This document shows, piece after piece, positions 1-8,291 of a stretch of DNA of 18,953 nucleotides. This DNA comes from M3007 sp038249605. GTDB lineage: Bacteria; Bacteroidota; Bacteroidia; Chitinophagales; Saprospiraceae. The stretch lies in NCBI GenBank assembly GCA_038249605.1, contig JBBSDH010000062.1:1-18953 (forward strand). Reading direction: 5' to 3'. Below the pieces are notes generated by a model, which ran no database searches, was not told the origin of the DNA, and was given only the letters and a program-made list of their open reading frames with translations. Both the position numbers and the translations under genes were made by a program. Positions within the stretch are counted from its first letter, which is position 1; each line of letters opens with the position of its first letter.

Positions 1-405
1 AATCGTCGAGCAACCCGTTTGGGTAAGGTCGTTGAAGTGGTTGGCAATAATAACAGCTACGGCACCTGCCTGTTGGGCCCGGTACACTTTCAGGCTGAAG
101 TTGCACACACCGCGGCGTATCAATGCGATTTTGCCCGTAAGGTCCTGAGTGATGACTCCGCATGCCTGCGAATCCTGCTCAATGTCGTAAGCCCACACAA
201 TCGGAGCGCAAAAATCTTCGGTAACTGCTGGACCAAAAAGGCTGTAGTTCCAGCCACAATCGCCCTTATTCCAGGTAACTGAACCTGCACTGGTGTTCAT
301 CTTCAGCAGGAAGTTGTCGTTTTCCGTACCGCCCTGAGCGAAGGCTACAGTATGAAACAGGCCAGTAAGGAGAAGGCCCAAAAAGAGTGTAAACAATTTT
401 TTCAT
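1..405 (-). CDS. Secreted protein with protease-associated (PA) domain, partial (5' end)
   Basis: The reading frame starts at the ATG whose complement is at 403-405 and runs out of the window, so only the first 135 residues are seen. Residues 1-22 form a Sec signal peptide (MKKLFTLFLGLLLTG, then a cleavage site near VAFAQ). Residues from about 50 to 135 look like a PA domain: a paired-cysteine segment (CGVITQDLTGKIALIRRG) followed by CNFSLKVYRAQQAGAVAVII. This is the usual core of PA domains, which sit as lids or binding inserts in secreted peptidases and other Bacteroidota surface proteins. The catalytic or sorting part would lie beyond the left edge, so the enzyme class cannot be told. A matching promoter lies 39-67 bases upstream of the start. 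It is divergent from the BNR-repeat gene. The signal peptide and PA domain are confident; a peptidase role is only a guess. Confidence 0.85.
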   Translation of the reverse strand, partial: MKKLFTLFLGLLLTGLFHTVAFAQGGTENDNFLLKMNTSAGSVTWNKGDCGWNYSLFGPAVTEDFCAPIVWAYDIEQDSQACGVITQDLTGKIALIRRGVCNFSLKVYRAQQAGAVAVIIANHFNDLTQTGCSTI

Positions 406-443
406 AACACGTCGGTTTTAATATTTTAAGAAATGTTCTGCGG

Positions 444-472
444 CAAAGATATAAGCTTCGCAAACTTGACAA
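444..472 (-). promoter_or_regulatory. Bacteroidota-type promoter for the PA-domain gene
   Basis: On the minus strand TATCTTTG (444-451) is a perfect match to the Bacteroidota -7 element TAnnTTTG. A TTG (470-472) lies 18 bases upstream of it, in the range expected for the -33 element. The predicted transcript would begin near position 438 and leave a leader of roughly 30 bases before the ATG at 405. This is the best two-box promoter in the window. Confidence 0.7.
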
Positions 473-620
473 GCAGTTTTTGCTAATTTCGGTCAAATTT
501 TTACAACCTTAACCATCTTATTTGCAATAAACCTTAAATAGACGCAACTTACTAACGGTTTTATACCTTTTTTTGCCAAAGAAAAACTTTGATCATCACG
601 CAAACCCAAACATAATTTCC

Positions 621-2537
621 ATGCAATCAAGAAAATTGTACATCCTTCTTGCCTTATGTATGCCCGCTTTGGGCTGGTCGCAAGCACTTATTCCCAAGGC
701 TGCAAAACTTGAAAAAGCGCCTTACAACAAAAAAGCCATCCTGCCTGAAACGGCAGTTCCCGAGCCCGAGCAATACGTTCCAGTGTACCAGTCGGGTGTC
801 AATTACCGCTCTCCCGAAGAATATGCCGGTTTCACCCGTTGGGATGCCCAGTCCTACGGCTGCATGCCTTCACGCATCTATGCCAACAACGATGGAAATC
901 CGGTAGCAACCTGGATCTATGGTACCGACCAAACGGGCGCCTTTCCCGAACGCGGAACCGGTTACAACGTGCGCCAAAACGGCGCATGGCCCGATGTCAC
1001 CGCCCGCGCCGAAACGGTGCGAACAGGGTTTCCTGCCGCAACACGCCTAAACGACGGCACCGAACTCATCATTGCCCACAATACAGGCACTACGCCTTAC
1101 AGCCTGCGCTTTCTTCGTCGCGCTCCCGGCGCTGGTACGTGGACGGAAACCAACCTGCCCCTTCCAGTAGGTGCAGGTTGCCTTTGGCCCCGCATTGCAG
1201 TTGGCGGCCAAAACGGAAACATCGTACACGTCATCGCCATCACCACGCCTGTAGCCAATACCGGAACCATATACCAAGGCGTAGACGGTCACCTTTTGTA
1301 CTGGCGCTCGCAGGATGGCGGCCTTACTTGGGACAAACAAGCCACCGTCATTCCGGGGCTCGACAATTCCAAATACACCCTCATCAATGCCGACTCTTAC
1401 ACCATCGACGCCAACAGCGACGCCGTTGCCATTGCTGTTTTGCCCGATTGGAACGACCTGCGCGTGTACAAATCTGTCGACAATGGCGACTCCTTTGATG
1501 TCATTACGGTAATAGACTTTCCGGATGCACTCGAAAACTATGTGGGGTTGGCAGGTGAAAGTTACACCATAGACGATGTGGGCGGTTTCGATCCTGAAGC
1601 GCCCGACTCCCTGGCTGTTTCTTCTTCCGACGGTTTCGGCAGCTTGCTCATCGACGACAACGCCGAATGCCACCTTTGGTTTGGCCGCATGTACTATGTC
1701 GACAACGACCTTGCTGCAGGCACTTTTTTTTACCCGGGCATCAACGGTCTGGTGTATTGGAAAGAATCGTTTGTTGATGAACCTCGTGTCATCACAGGCG
1801 CCCTCGATTACGATGGCGACACAACGCTTGCTGTGGTCAGCCTCACCGAAATCGGACCTTATTTCAACAGCCTTTCCAGCTTCCCAAGCGCAGGCATAGC
1901 CGACAACGGTACCATTTACCTCGCCTATTCCGCCCTGCACGAGCTCTACCGCACGGGCTCCGGCGCCGACAGTGACCAGTTTTATCGCCATACCTACCTC
2001 ATGAAGTCGGAAGACGGCGGCGAAAACTGGGGCGATCCGTTCGACATCATCAGTGACCCCTATGTTTTTGCCGATCTGGTGCCCTTCATCGAGTCGGTTT
2101 GGCCAGCAGTACCGCGACACATGGGTGATAAAATCTGGGTGCTTTACCAGCAGGATTACCTGCCAGGTACGGACCTTTGGGGCGACAACCACGCCACCTC
2201 CGACAACGGCATCACCTGGGTAGAAATCGACAACGATTCCGTACCTGCCTATGTCGGTATTTTCGAGCCCGCCAAGCCAGATCAATCGTTCGAAATGAGC
2301 CTTTCGCCTAACCCTGTATCCAATGTGACCACATTGTACGCGACGTTCCAGGGTTCGGGCAATGCGTCCATCGAAGTGTTCGATGCTTTTGGTCGCCTGG
2401 TGTACAACCAGCGTGTATCCACCCAAAATGGCAGCCAGTCGATGGTGCTTCAGCTGCAAAATCTGCAGTCCGGCGCCTATGTTGTGCGGGTGCAGGAAGG
2501 CAGCCGATTCGGAACGATCAGGCTTATAAAGTCGTAA
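621..2537 (+). CDS. Secreted BNR/Asp-box repeat protein with T9SS type A sorting domain
   Basis: A 638-residue exported protein. Its ATG at 621 was chosen because it opens directly on a signal peptide (MQSRKLYILLALCMPALGWSQ); an upstream in-frame TTG at 573 would put 16 charged residues before it. At least four Asp-box motifs are visible: SQDGGLTW near residue 230, SVDNGDSF near 285, SEDGGENW near 463 and TSDNGITW near 526. Asp boxes mark the blade turns of sialidase-like beta-propellers. No sialidase arginine triad or FRIP motif was recognised, so it may be a binding or structural propeller and not an active glycosidase. The last roughly 80 residues (from LSPNPVSN near 559) are a T9SS type A sorting domain, with the typical PNP start, IEVFDAFGRLV core and a Lys-Ser end, implying transfer across the outer membrane and surface anchoring or release. 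It is monocistronic: a strong terminator follows. Confidence 0.9.
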   Translation: MQSRKLYILLALCMPALGWSQALIPKAAKLEKAPYNKKAILPETAVPEPEQYVPVYQSGVNYRSPEEYAGFTRWDAQSYGCMPSRIYANNDGNPVATWIYGTDQTGAFPERGTGYNVRQNGAWPDVTARAETVRTGFPAATRLNDGTELIIAHNTGTTPYSLRFLRRAPGAGTWTETNLPLPVGAGCLWPRIAVGGQNGNIVHVIAITTPVANTGTIYQGVDGHLLYWRSQDGGLTWDKQATVIPGLDNSKYTLINADSYTIDANSDAVAIAVLPDWNDLRVYKSVDNGDSFDVITVIDFPDALENYVGLAGESYTIDDVGGFDPEAPDSLAVSSSDGFGSLLIDDNAECHLWFGRMYYVDNDLAAGTFFYPGINGLVYWKESFVDEPRVITGALDYDGDTTLAVVSLTEIGPYFNSLSSFPSAGIADNGTIYLAYSALHELYRTGSGADSDQFYRHTYLMKSEDGGENWGDPFDIISDPYVFADLVPFIESVWPAVPRHMGDKIWVLYQQDYLPGTDLWGDNHATSDNGITWVEIDNDSVPAYVGIFEPAKPDQSFEMSLSPNPVSNVTTLYATFQGSGNASIEVFDAFGRLVYNQRVSTQNGSQSMVLQLQNLQSGAYVVRVQEGSRFGTIRLIKS

Positions 2538-2553
2538 TTTGGGTAGACAAGAT

Positions 2554-2617
2554 GCCCCGGCCGCAGCCATCATCCCCAATCTTTTTTGGTGTGATTGCTG
2601 CGGCCGGGGCTTTCTTT
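2554..2617 (+). terminator. Hairpin terminator after the BNR-repeat gene
   Basis: A perfect 14-base inverted repeat (GCCCCGGCCGCAGC at 2554-2567, its complement at 2597-2610) begins 17 bases after the stop codon and is followed by TTTCTTT. The loop is long (29 bases), but four further pairs (2569-2572 with 2592-2595) can shorten it. Placement, GC-rich stem and T-rich tail fit an intrinsic terminator on the plus strand. Confidence 0.8.
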
Positions 2618-2913
2618 GAACGCCATTGAATAACCTTTTTGTGTTATTTTATTATAAAAAATATTTTAATTTAAAAAAATATTATTATTTAAAATATTAA
2701 AAAACAAAGACAAATAGCCTAACAATCTGTTTTCAATTGCCACAGAAGGCAGATTTAACATTTCCGGCCTAAATAAATTTTGGAATGGTCCGTTTAGTCC
2801 TTTTTAATCCTGACGCCACAGCGCAGTGGTACGCCTGTCTTATGCGACATCCCAGCCTTTCCCCCACAACAGCTGCGCTTCAACCGATTTTTTAACCATT
2901 CGATTCTCCGATC
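2618..2913 (+). other. Gene-free stretch with AT-rich island upstream of the DUF1800/DUF1501 region
   Basis: No coding frame is convincing here. Positions 2636-2705 are almost pure A/T and contain 10-base inverted arms (2660-2669 and 2689-2698). Such a tract could act as an UP-like or nucleoid-protein site for the cassette that starts at 2914, which is inference. A near match to TAnnTTTG (TAAATTTT, about 2773-2780) has no well-placed TTG. Positions 2741-2760 (CACAGAAGGCAGATTTAACA) resemble a shortened copy of the repeat at 13045-13080. The stretch from 2781 to 2913 shows nothing recognisable. Confidence 0.4.
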
Positions 2914-4563
2914 ATGGCTTCTTTGAATCCCGTTCAAGGCGCTTTGGGTCATCGGCGTGCAGCTCACCTGTTGCGACGTACGAGCTTTCGGTATACCCGT
3001 GCCCGTGTGGATGCATTTGCATCGCTCACGGCTGCCGAAGCGCTCGTCGATTTGTTTTCCAACAGACCCCTGCAGCTCGAACAACCCGTTTACGGCGCCT
3101 CTTCTCCCGCCCCTTGGGTCAATCCTCCCCAACCACCTGACGCGCCCCTGCCGGCCGACGACATGGAGCTCACGCGCTACGTCATGGCATGGTGGGTAAA
3201 TGAGACCCTGCACGACGAAGGCATGGGCCACAAAATGTCTTTTTTCCTGCATCAGTACCTTTCGGTAAACTATGAAAGCGGCAGCAGCATGGAGTTTTAC
3301 GATTACCTGATGCTTTTGCGTTGGAGTCGGTTCGGAAACTTCAAAAAAATGATCGCCAAAATTGTGGTCGATAACTGCATGTTGCGTTACATCGACAACG
3401 ATCAGAATTTTGTGAACAATCCCAACGAAAACTACGCCCGCGAATTTTTCGAACTGCACACCATCACGCCCGGTGATGCTTCCGGCGCCGGCGATTACAC
3501 CACCTACACCGAAGATGATATCGTGCAGGCTGCCCGTGTTTTCACCGGTTTTAACCATGCCAAACGCCACCAATATGTGGATGCCGAAACCAACATCCCG
3601 GCAGGCAGAGGTTACCCGCCGAGCCACGACTTCGACCCAAAAATCTTTTCCAACCGCTTTGGAGGTGCCACCATATCCGCCCCAACCAACGATGAAGCAG
3701 GTATGTTTGCAGAAATGCAGGCACTCATCGATCTCGTATTCGTGCAAGAAGCCACAGCCCGGAATTTTGCCCGCCGTTTGTACACGTTTTTTACCACAAG
3801 AATCATCGACGACGAAGCGGAAAACGACATCATCGGTCCGCTTGCGCAAACCTTCATCTCCTCCGGTTTTGAAATGAAACCCGTGGTGGAACAACTGCTG
3901 CAAAGTGAACATTTTTTCGACGTGGACGATGCGGACGCAACCGACGAACACGTAGGAGCGTTCATCAAATCGCCGCTCGACCTCGCGCTTCACTCCTTAA
4001 GCTTTTTCAACGTTCCCGTTCCCGATCCGCAAACAGAGAACCTCGACCATTACATGACGTTTTACAACGGCGGCGTGATCGAACGCATGTTGGGACGAGC
4101 CGGAATGGACCTCTTTTACCCACCCGATGTAGCTGGCTACCCGGGCTACTACCAGGATCCTTCGTTCAATCGCCAGTTTTTCAATTCAGCCACCATCATC
4201 GCGCGGTACAAACTGCCCCAGATGCTGCTTACAGGCACCTACGCCTGGGGCTCATCGTCGGGCGAAAGCATCGGTACAAAACTCGACATCGCAGCCTGGC
4301 TGCGCGACAGCGGCGACATAAGTGACCCCAACGACTCGTACATTCTGGTGACCGAACTTCTGATGTATCTCTTCCCCGAAACGCCCGACGACGACCGTTT
4401 CGAACATTTTCATACTGTGGTTTTTCTCGATGGATTGCCCCCGGCCGACTGGTCGTACGAATGGCAAAATTACCTCAATACCAGCAACGATACCGAAGTT
4501 AAAATTCCGCTCGGACGCCTGGTAAACGCCATCATGTACGCTCCTGAGTACCAGGTTTTTTGA
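2914..4563 (+). CDS. DUF1800 family protein, copy A
   Basis: A 549-residue DUF1800 protein. Signature segments are visible: GHRRAAHLLRRTSFRYTRARV (12-32) at the amino end, GHKMSFFLHQY (105-115), NPNENYAREFFELHT (169-183) and YTEDDIVQAARVFTG (198-212). The family is widespread in Gram-negative bacteria, usually beside a DUF1501 gene, and has no established biochemical role. No signal peptide, membrane helix or T9SS tail is seen. The ATG is supported because copy B starts with the same register (MASLNPVQGA against MANLNPFSGA). The DUF1501 partner follows after 81 bases, consistent with one transcript. The protein is paralogous over its full length to the gene at 8292-9965. Family assignment is secure; the function is unknown. 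Confidence 0.92.
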   Translation: MASLNPVQGALGHRRAAHLLRRTSFRYTRARVDAFASLTAAEALVDLFSNRPLQLEQPVYGASSPAPWVNPPQPPDAPLPADDMELTRYVMAWWVNETLHDEGMGHKMSFFLHQYLSVNYESGSSMEFYDYLMLLRWSRFGNFKKMIAKIVVDNCMLRYIDNDQNFVNNPNENYAREFFELHTITPGDASGAGDYTTYTEDDIVQAARVFTGFNHAKRHQYVDAETNIPAGRGYPPSHDFDPKIFSNRFGGATISAPTNDEAGMFAEMQALIDLVFVQEATARNFARRLYTFFTTRIIDDEAENDIIGPLAQTFISSGFEMKPVVEQLLQSEHFFDVDDADATDEHVGAFIKSPLDLALHSLSFFNVPVPDPQTENLDHYMTFYNGGVIERMLGRAGMDLFYPPDVAGYPGYYQDPSFNRQFFNSATIIARYKLPQMLLTGTYAWGSSSGESIGTKLDIAAWLRDSGDISDPNDSYILVTELLMYLFPETPDDDRFEHFHTVVFLDGLPPADWSYEWQNYLNTSNDTEVKIPLGRLVNAIMYAPEYQVF

Positions 4564-4644
4564 AAATTTATGGGATTGGAAAAATGAAATTGCATTGACC
4601 CAAACCCTTCGCAAACTCGGGACAAGTCCTGCAAATCCACATCC

Positions 4645-6303
4645 ATGAAGAGAAGAAATTTCCTCAAATTATTTCCGGCCGCTGGCGTCAGCTCCTTCGC
4701 TGTCAACGGCTTTGCCATGACCCCGTTCGCCAACAGCCGCATGGCCCGCATTTTGGCCGATTGCGAAGAGGTGGAAGAACGCATACTGATTCTCATCCAG
4801 CTCAAAGGGGGCAACGACGGGGTGAATACCATCATCCCAATCCCACAGTACGACGCTTATGTCGGCCTGCGTCCGGTGGTCGCCGTGCCCGATGCTGGTC
4901 CGGAAAAATTCATTCCATTAGACAATACTTTGCCTGCGGCCGACCGTGTGGGACTGCATCCGGTGATGACCGGCGTCAAAGCCCTTTACGACAAAGGTTA
5001 CGCCGCCGTAGTGCAGGGCGTGGGTTATGAAAACCTGAACCAATCGCACTTCAAAGGCACCGACCTGTGGCTGTCCGGCGGCGATGGCACACCCGACAAT
5101 TTCAATATTTCCTCAGGCTGGATGGGCCGCGCTTTGAACGCCATGTTTCCCAATGTGGTGGGTTCGCCCATACCTGAAATGGAGTACCCACTCGGCATCC
5201 AGATCGGCGATCCGAACCCATCCCTGGGTTTCCATACCGATACTGAGCACCAAAATTCTTTGAACTTGTACGGGCAGGACCCGGAAGGTTTTTACACCCT
5301 TGTGCAAACGATCGGTGGTGCGCCCATCGTGAATGTGCCGGATTCGGAATATGGCGACGAACTTCGCTACATCATGGGCGTGGAAAAAGCTGTGGATGAG
5401 TATTCTGTGTACATCACCCAGGCGTTCAATGCCGGAAGCAACGCTTTGAACAACTATCCGCAAACGACCCTGGCGTACCAGCTAAAAACCATTGCAAGGT
5501 TGGTAAAAGGCGGTTGTAAAACGAAGATTTACCTCTGTTCCATGGGTGGTTTCGATACCCACGGCTCGCAGGTGCCACCTGAAGGCACAGTGACGCTTGG
5601 AGGCCACGCCGATTTGTTGCGCCAACTTTCGGATGCGGTCAAATACTTTTACGACGACCTGGATGGACTCGGGTTGGCCGACAAAATAGCCGCCTGTACT
5701 TTTTCTGAATTTGGCCGTTGCGCCAAGGAAAACGGTTCGGCCGGAACCGACCACGGTACCCTGGCGCCCATGCTACTTTTTGGTAAAGCCATCGGCGCCG
5801 GTGTGCACGGCACCAATGTAGACCTGGAAAACCTGAGCGGCGATAACCAGCTTCAAGGCATGCAGTTCGACTACCGACAGGTGTTCACGACGTTGCTTCA
5901 GGACTGGCTCGGCGCAGGACAGTATGTGCTTGAACAAACCATGTTTGAAGGTTACATGAAACTGCCCATCATCGAAAGTGCAGCCGTGGTGTCGCCCGAT
6001 TGCTACCTGGGTCCGGTGAACACCTTCAGTCCGCGCGACGAACCCAGGGCGATGCGTTTGTCGCCCAACCCTGCTACAACCCGCTGCGAAGTGTTTTTCC
6101 AAAGCGTTATGGGGTACGATGCTCGATTGAGCCTGCACAGTTTGGGCGGTGCATTGGTATCCAACACCCCCGTGCATGTACACCCCGGCAACAACTTGTA
6201 TTACCTCGAAGTGCGGCATCTGCCACCGGGAACGTATTTTGTGCGTTTGGAAAACAAGGTGAGCGGGGCAGCGGAGGTGGTGAAATTGTCTGTAGTGAGG
6301 TAA
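4645..6303 (+). CDS. DUF1501 family protein, copy A, with Tat-like signal and T9SS type A tail
   Basis: A 552-residue protein. It opens with KRRNFLK, a close match to the twin-arginine (Tat) motif, followed by a modest hydrophobic stretch to about residue 25. The DUF1501 core has IQLKGGNDGVNTIIP (51-65), NQSHFKGTDLWLSGG (132-146), GGFDTHGSQ (301-309), TFSEFGRCAKENG (352-364) and GTDHGTLAPM (367-376). DUF1501 is placed in the alkaline phosphatase/sulfatase fold group; D58, S134, D304/H306 and D369/H370 are plausible metal or nucleophile positions, which is inference. Residues from about 471 (RLSPNPATTRCEVFF) to the end form a T9SS type A sorting domain. It lies directly downstream of its DUF1800 partner and is followed by a small hairpin. 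Substrate unknown. A Tat-like signal together with a T9SS tail is unusual. Confidence 0.92.
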   Translation: MKRRNFLKLFPAAGVSSFAVNGFAMTPFANSRMARILADCEEVEERILILIQLKGGNDGVNTIIPIPQYDAYVGLRPVVAVPDAGPEKFIPLDNTLPAADRVGLHPVMTGVKALYDKGYAAVVQGVGYENLNQSHFKGTDLWLSGGDGTPDNFNISSGWMGRALNAMFPNVVGSPIPEMEYPLGIQIGDPNPSLGFHTDTEHQNSLNLYGQDPEGFYTLVQTIGGAPIVNVPDSEYGDELRYIMGVEKAVDEYSVYITQAFNAGSNALNNYPQTTLAYQLKTIARLVKGGCKTKIYLCSMGGFDTHGSQVPPEGTVTLGGHADLLRQLSDAVKYFYDDLDGLGLADKIAACTFSEFGRCAKENGSAGTDHGTLAPMLLFGKAIGAGVHGTNVDLENLSGDNQLQGMQFDYRQVFTTLLQDWLGAGQYVLEQTMFEGYMKLPIIESAAVVSPDCYLGPVNTFSPRDEPRAMRLSPNPATTRCEVFFQSVMGYDARLSLHSLGGALVSNTPVHVHPGNNLYYLEVRHLPPGTYFVRLENKVSGAAEVVKLSVVR

Positions 6304-6330
6304 AGCATTACGCTAATGCTTGTTCTTTTT
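6303..6330 (+). terminator. Small hairpin with T-rich tail after DUF1501 copy A
   Basis: An 8-base inverted repeat (AAGCATTA 6303-6310, TAATGCTT 6314-6321) with a 3-base loop overlaps the last base of the stop codon and is followed by GTTCTTTTT. The stem is AT-rich and weak, so it may only reduce read-through into the next gene. Confidence 0.45.
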
Positions 6331-6372
6331 AATCCAAAAACTAATCATTTATCGCTCAAAATCCGAATTTTT

Positions 6373-8190
6373 ATGCGATTCATCCTTGCCTCCGTTTTTT
6401 TAACCTTAGCCTGCCTTACCACCTTACGGGCCCAAATGCCTGTTGCCTGCGGTGGTGGCGCTGCTCCGGCCATTGCCTGCGACCAGGCCTGTATTTCCTG
6501 TAGTTTCAATGGTTTTTCCGGATCAACCACCGGTTATCCTACAGGGGTGGCACCCGATTATTGCGGTACGGTGGAGAACTTCCAATGGCTGGGTTTCATT
6601 GCTGGTGAAAATGCCGCCTCGTTTATAGTTTCTGCCAACAACTGCTCCGACGGCAATGGCGTGCAAATCGCCATTTACCAGGATTGTACGGCAAGTCCGC
6701 TTGCTTGCGACAAAGGCGAAGCCGACGGCGCAGCCATTCCGGTGTCTGTTTCCATTCCCATGCAACCGGGCACCAATTATTACCTGTTGATCGACGGTTA
6801 TGCCGGAGATCAGTGCGATTTTACGGTAACCGTTGATCCGCCGTCGGCAGTGTACGAACCTCCGCTGGGAGTTGTAGGTGCAATTACCGGCCCGACAGCC
6901 TTATGCCCAGGGGCCACCCGAACGTTTAGTGTGCAACCTGTAAATGGCGCCGGGGCCTACATTTGGAGCGGGCCAGCAGGCACTTTGTTCGACAGTTTAC
7001 CATCGCCTGCCACGTTCAGCGCCGCTGAAGGATTGACGGTGGAAGTGACCATGGGCGATGTGGGTGGTGAAATTTGTGTGCAGGCCGCCAACGTTTGCAA
7101 CCAAAATGCCGCATGTACGGCCTCCCTCGTTGTGGAGATTTTGGGCCCTGATGCCTGGCCGGTAATCCAGCTCGAAGAGGAGGCCAGTTTGAACTGTACC
7201 AACGAATCGCTCGCCATCAAAGCCGATGTGCTGGTAGGTTCGCAAAGCGTGTTTCTGTGGACGGCCGATTCGACAGGCAACATCACTTCGGGGGAAGACC
7301 AAACCATCGTAAGGGTGAACCAAACGGGGGTGTATTTCCTGTTTGTCTTGGATGAAACCACTGGGTGTAGCAACCGGGATTCGGTGCAAGTTTTACCGCC
7401 CGAATTGCCGCGCGACGTTGTGGTGCGTTTGCGCAACTGCACGTGTTACAACGACAACAATGGCGAAATCTGGATAGACTCCTTAGCCGGAAGTCTGCCG
7501 CCTTTTGTGTACAGTCTGGACGGTGCACCGATGCAACCCATCAATTATTTCAACCTGCTGCCGCCGGGCAACCACAGCCTGCTGATTGAGGGTTCAGACG
7601 GTTGTGTGTGGGATACCCTGATCACCATTGAAGAGCCGGCCGAGTTGCTGGTGGACCTGGGCCCCGACGACACCATACACCTTGGTGAATCCACGGAACT
7701 GTGGTTTGATGGGGCTGTGAACTACCCCGATCGTGTGTTTAATACGCTTGTGTCACCTTCCATGCTTGAACCCATGTTGTGCAATACCTGTGTTTATTTC
7801 CCCACCAATTCCTTCAAATACCTGGTGGAGGTACGCGATAGCAACGGGTGCAAGGCATTGGACGAACGAACGGTCATTGTGGGCAAAGAACGTTTTATTT
7901 ACATTCCCAACGTGTTTATGCCCCAGGAAAACGCCGATCCCGTGAATGCGGTGTTCCGGGTTTTTGGAGGTGAAGATGTGTCGCAAATCGAATTGTTCAG
8001 GATTTACAACCGTTGGGGAATGGAAGTACACATGGCTAAAAATTTCCTGCCCGACGATCCGGCGAGCTTCTGGAATGGCCAAATTGATGGCCAAATGGCG
8101 GAGCCGTCGGTGTACCTCTACCATGCACGGGTGTCGTTCAAAGACGGGGAAGTGGTGGATTATCGGGGCGATGTTACGTTGGTGAGGTAG
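6373..8190 (+). CDS. Secreted SprB-repeat protein with T9SS type B (gliding-motility-type) C-terminal domain
   Basis: A 605-residue exported protein. The ATG at 6373 is preferred over the in-frame ATG at 6316 because it opens directly on the signal peptide (MRFILASVFLTLACLTTLRAQ). An N-terminal cysteine-rich jelly-roll-like region (about 22-155) has the GFIAGENAASFIVSANNC and PGTNYYLLIDGYAGDQCDF pattern common in Saprospiraceae surface proteins. Ig/PKD-like segments follow (about 165-345), then one SprB-type repeat (about 353-422: C-N-D-N-N-G-E, PPFVYSLDG, LPPGNHSLLIEGSDGC, EEP). The end, from YIPNVFMPQ at residue 510, is a type B sorting domain (CHU_C), with IYNRWGMEV and a final DVTLVR. Such proteins are sent to the surface by T9SS and often act as adhesins. 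It sits between the two DUF1800/DUF1501 pairs. Its partner or ligand is unknown. Confidence 0.88.
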   Translation: MRFILASVFLTLACLTTLRAQMPVACGGGAAPAIACDQACISCSFNGFSGSTTGYPTGVAPDYCGTVENFQWLGFIAGENAASFIVSANNCSDGNGVQIAIYQDCTASPLACDKGEADGAAIPVSVSIPMQPGTNYYLLIDGYAGDQCDFTVTVDPPSAVYEPPLGVVGAITGPTALCPGATRTFSVQPVNGAGAYIWSGPAGTLFDSLPSPATFSAAEGLTVEVTMGDVGGEICVQAANVCNQNAACTASLVVEILGPDAWPVIQLEEEASLNCTNESLAIKADVLVGSQSVFLWTADSTGNITSGEDQTIVRVNQTGVYFLFVLDETTGCSNRDSVQVLPPELPRDVVVRLRNCTCYNDNNGEIWIDSLAGSLPPFVYSLDGAPMQPINYFNLLPPGNHSLLIEGSDGCVWDTLITIEEPAELLVDLGPDDTIHLGESTELWFDGAVNYPDRVFNTLVSPSMLEPMLCNTCVYFPTNSFKYLVEVRDSNGCKALDERTVIVGKERFIYIPNVFMPQENADPVNAVFRVFGGEDVSQIELFRIYNRWGMEVHMAKNFLPDDPASFWNGQIDGQMAEPSVYLYHARVSFKDGEVVDYRGDVTLVR

Positions 8191-8191
8191 T

Positions 8192-8221
8192 TTGCGTGAA
8201 ACTATAAGGATACAAACTTTG
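8192..8221 (+). promoter_or_regulatory. Possible promoter for the second DUF1800/DUF1501 pair
   Basis: TTG at 8192-8194 is followed after 19 bases by AAACTTTG (8214-8221), which matches TAnnTTTG at all fixed positions but the first. The leader to the ATG at 8292 would be about 65 bases. The stop codon of the upstream gene lies inside a small inverted repeat (TAGTTT 8188-8193, AAACTA 8199-8204) without a T-run. This is a weak call. Confidence 0.35.
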
Positions 8222-8291
8222 GACTCCCATTAAACCTTTTCCACTGTCACGTATCCTAGAAGAACCAAGTGTTCATCTAACTTTCTTCCGT

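Noticed and set aside
19..282. Plus-strand open frame at the left edge
   Set aside because: The opposite strand encodes a signal peptide and PA domain over the same bases; the plus-strand frame has no recognisable features.
573..620. TTG start adding 16 residues to the BNR-repeat protein
   Set aside because: The ATG at 621 opens exactly on the signal peptide, whereas the extension is charged and would bury it.
1047..2579. Long open frame (510 codons) on the minus strand across the BNR-repeat gene
   Set aside because: It lies antisense to a gene with a clear signal peptide, Asp boxes and T9SS tail. Its own translation has no recognisable domain, and it begins inside the terminator region. 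It is explained by codon bias on the opposite strand.
2794..3993. 399-codon open frame on the minus strand across DUF1800 copy A
   Set aside because: It mirrors a well-supported family gene and has no domain. A similar antisense frame over copy B (8835-9452) arises for the same codon-bias reason.
8188..8204. Hairpin at the stop of the SprB-repeat gene as a terminator
   Set aside because: The stem is only 6 bases, AT-rich, and no T-run follows, so it is not listed as a terminator.
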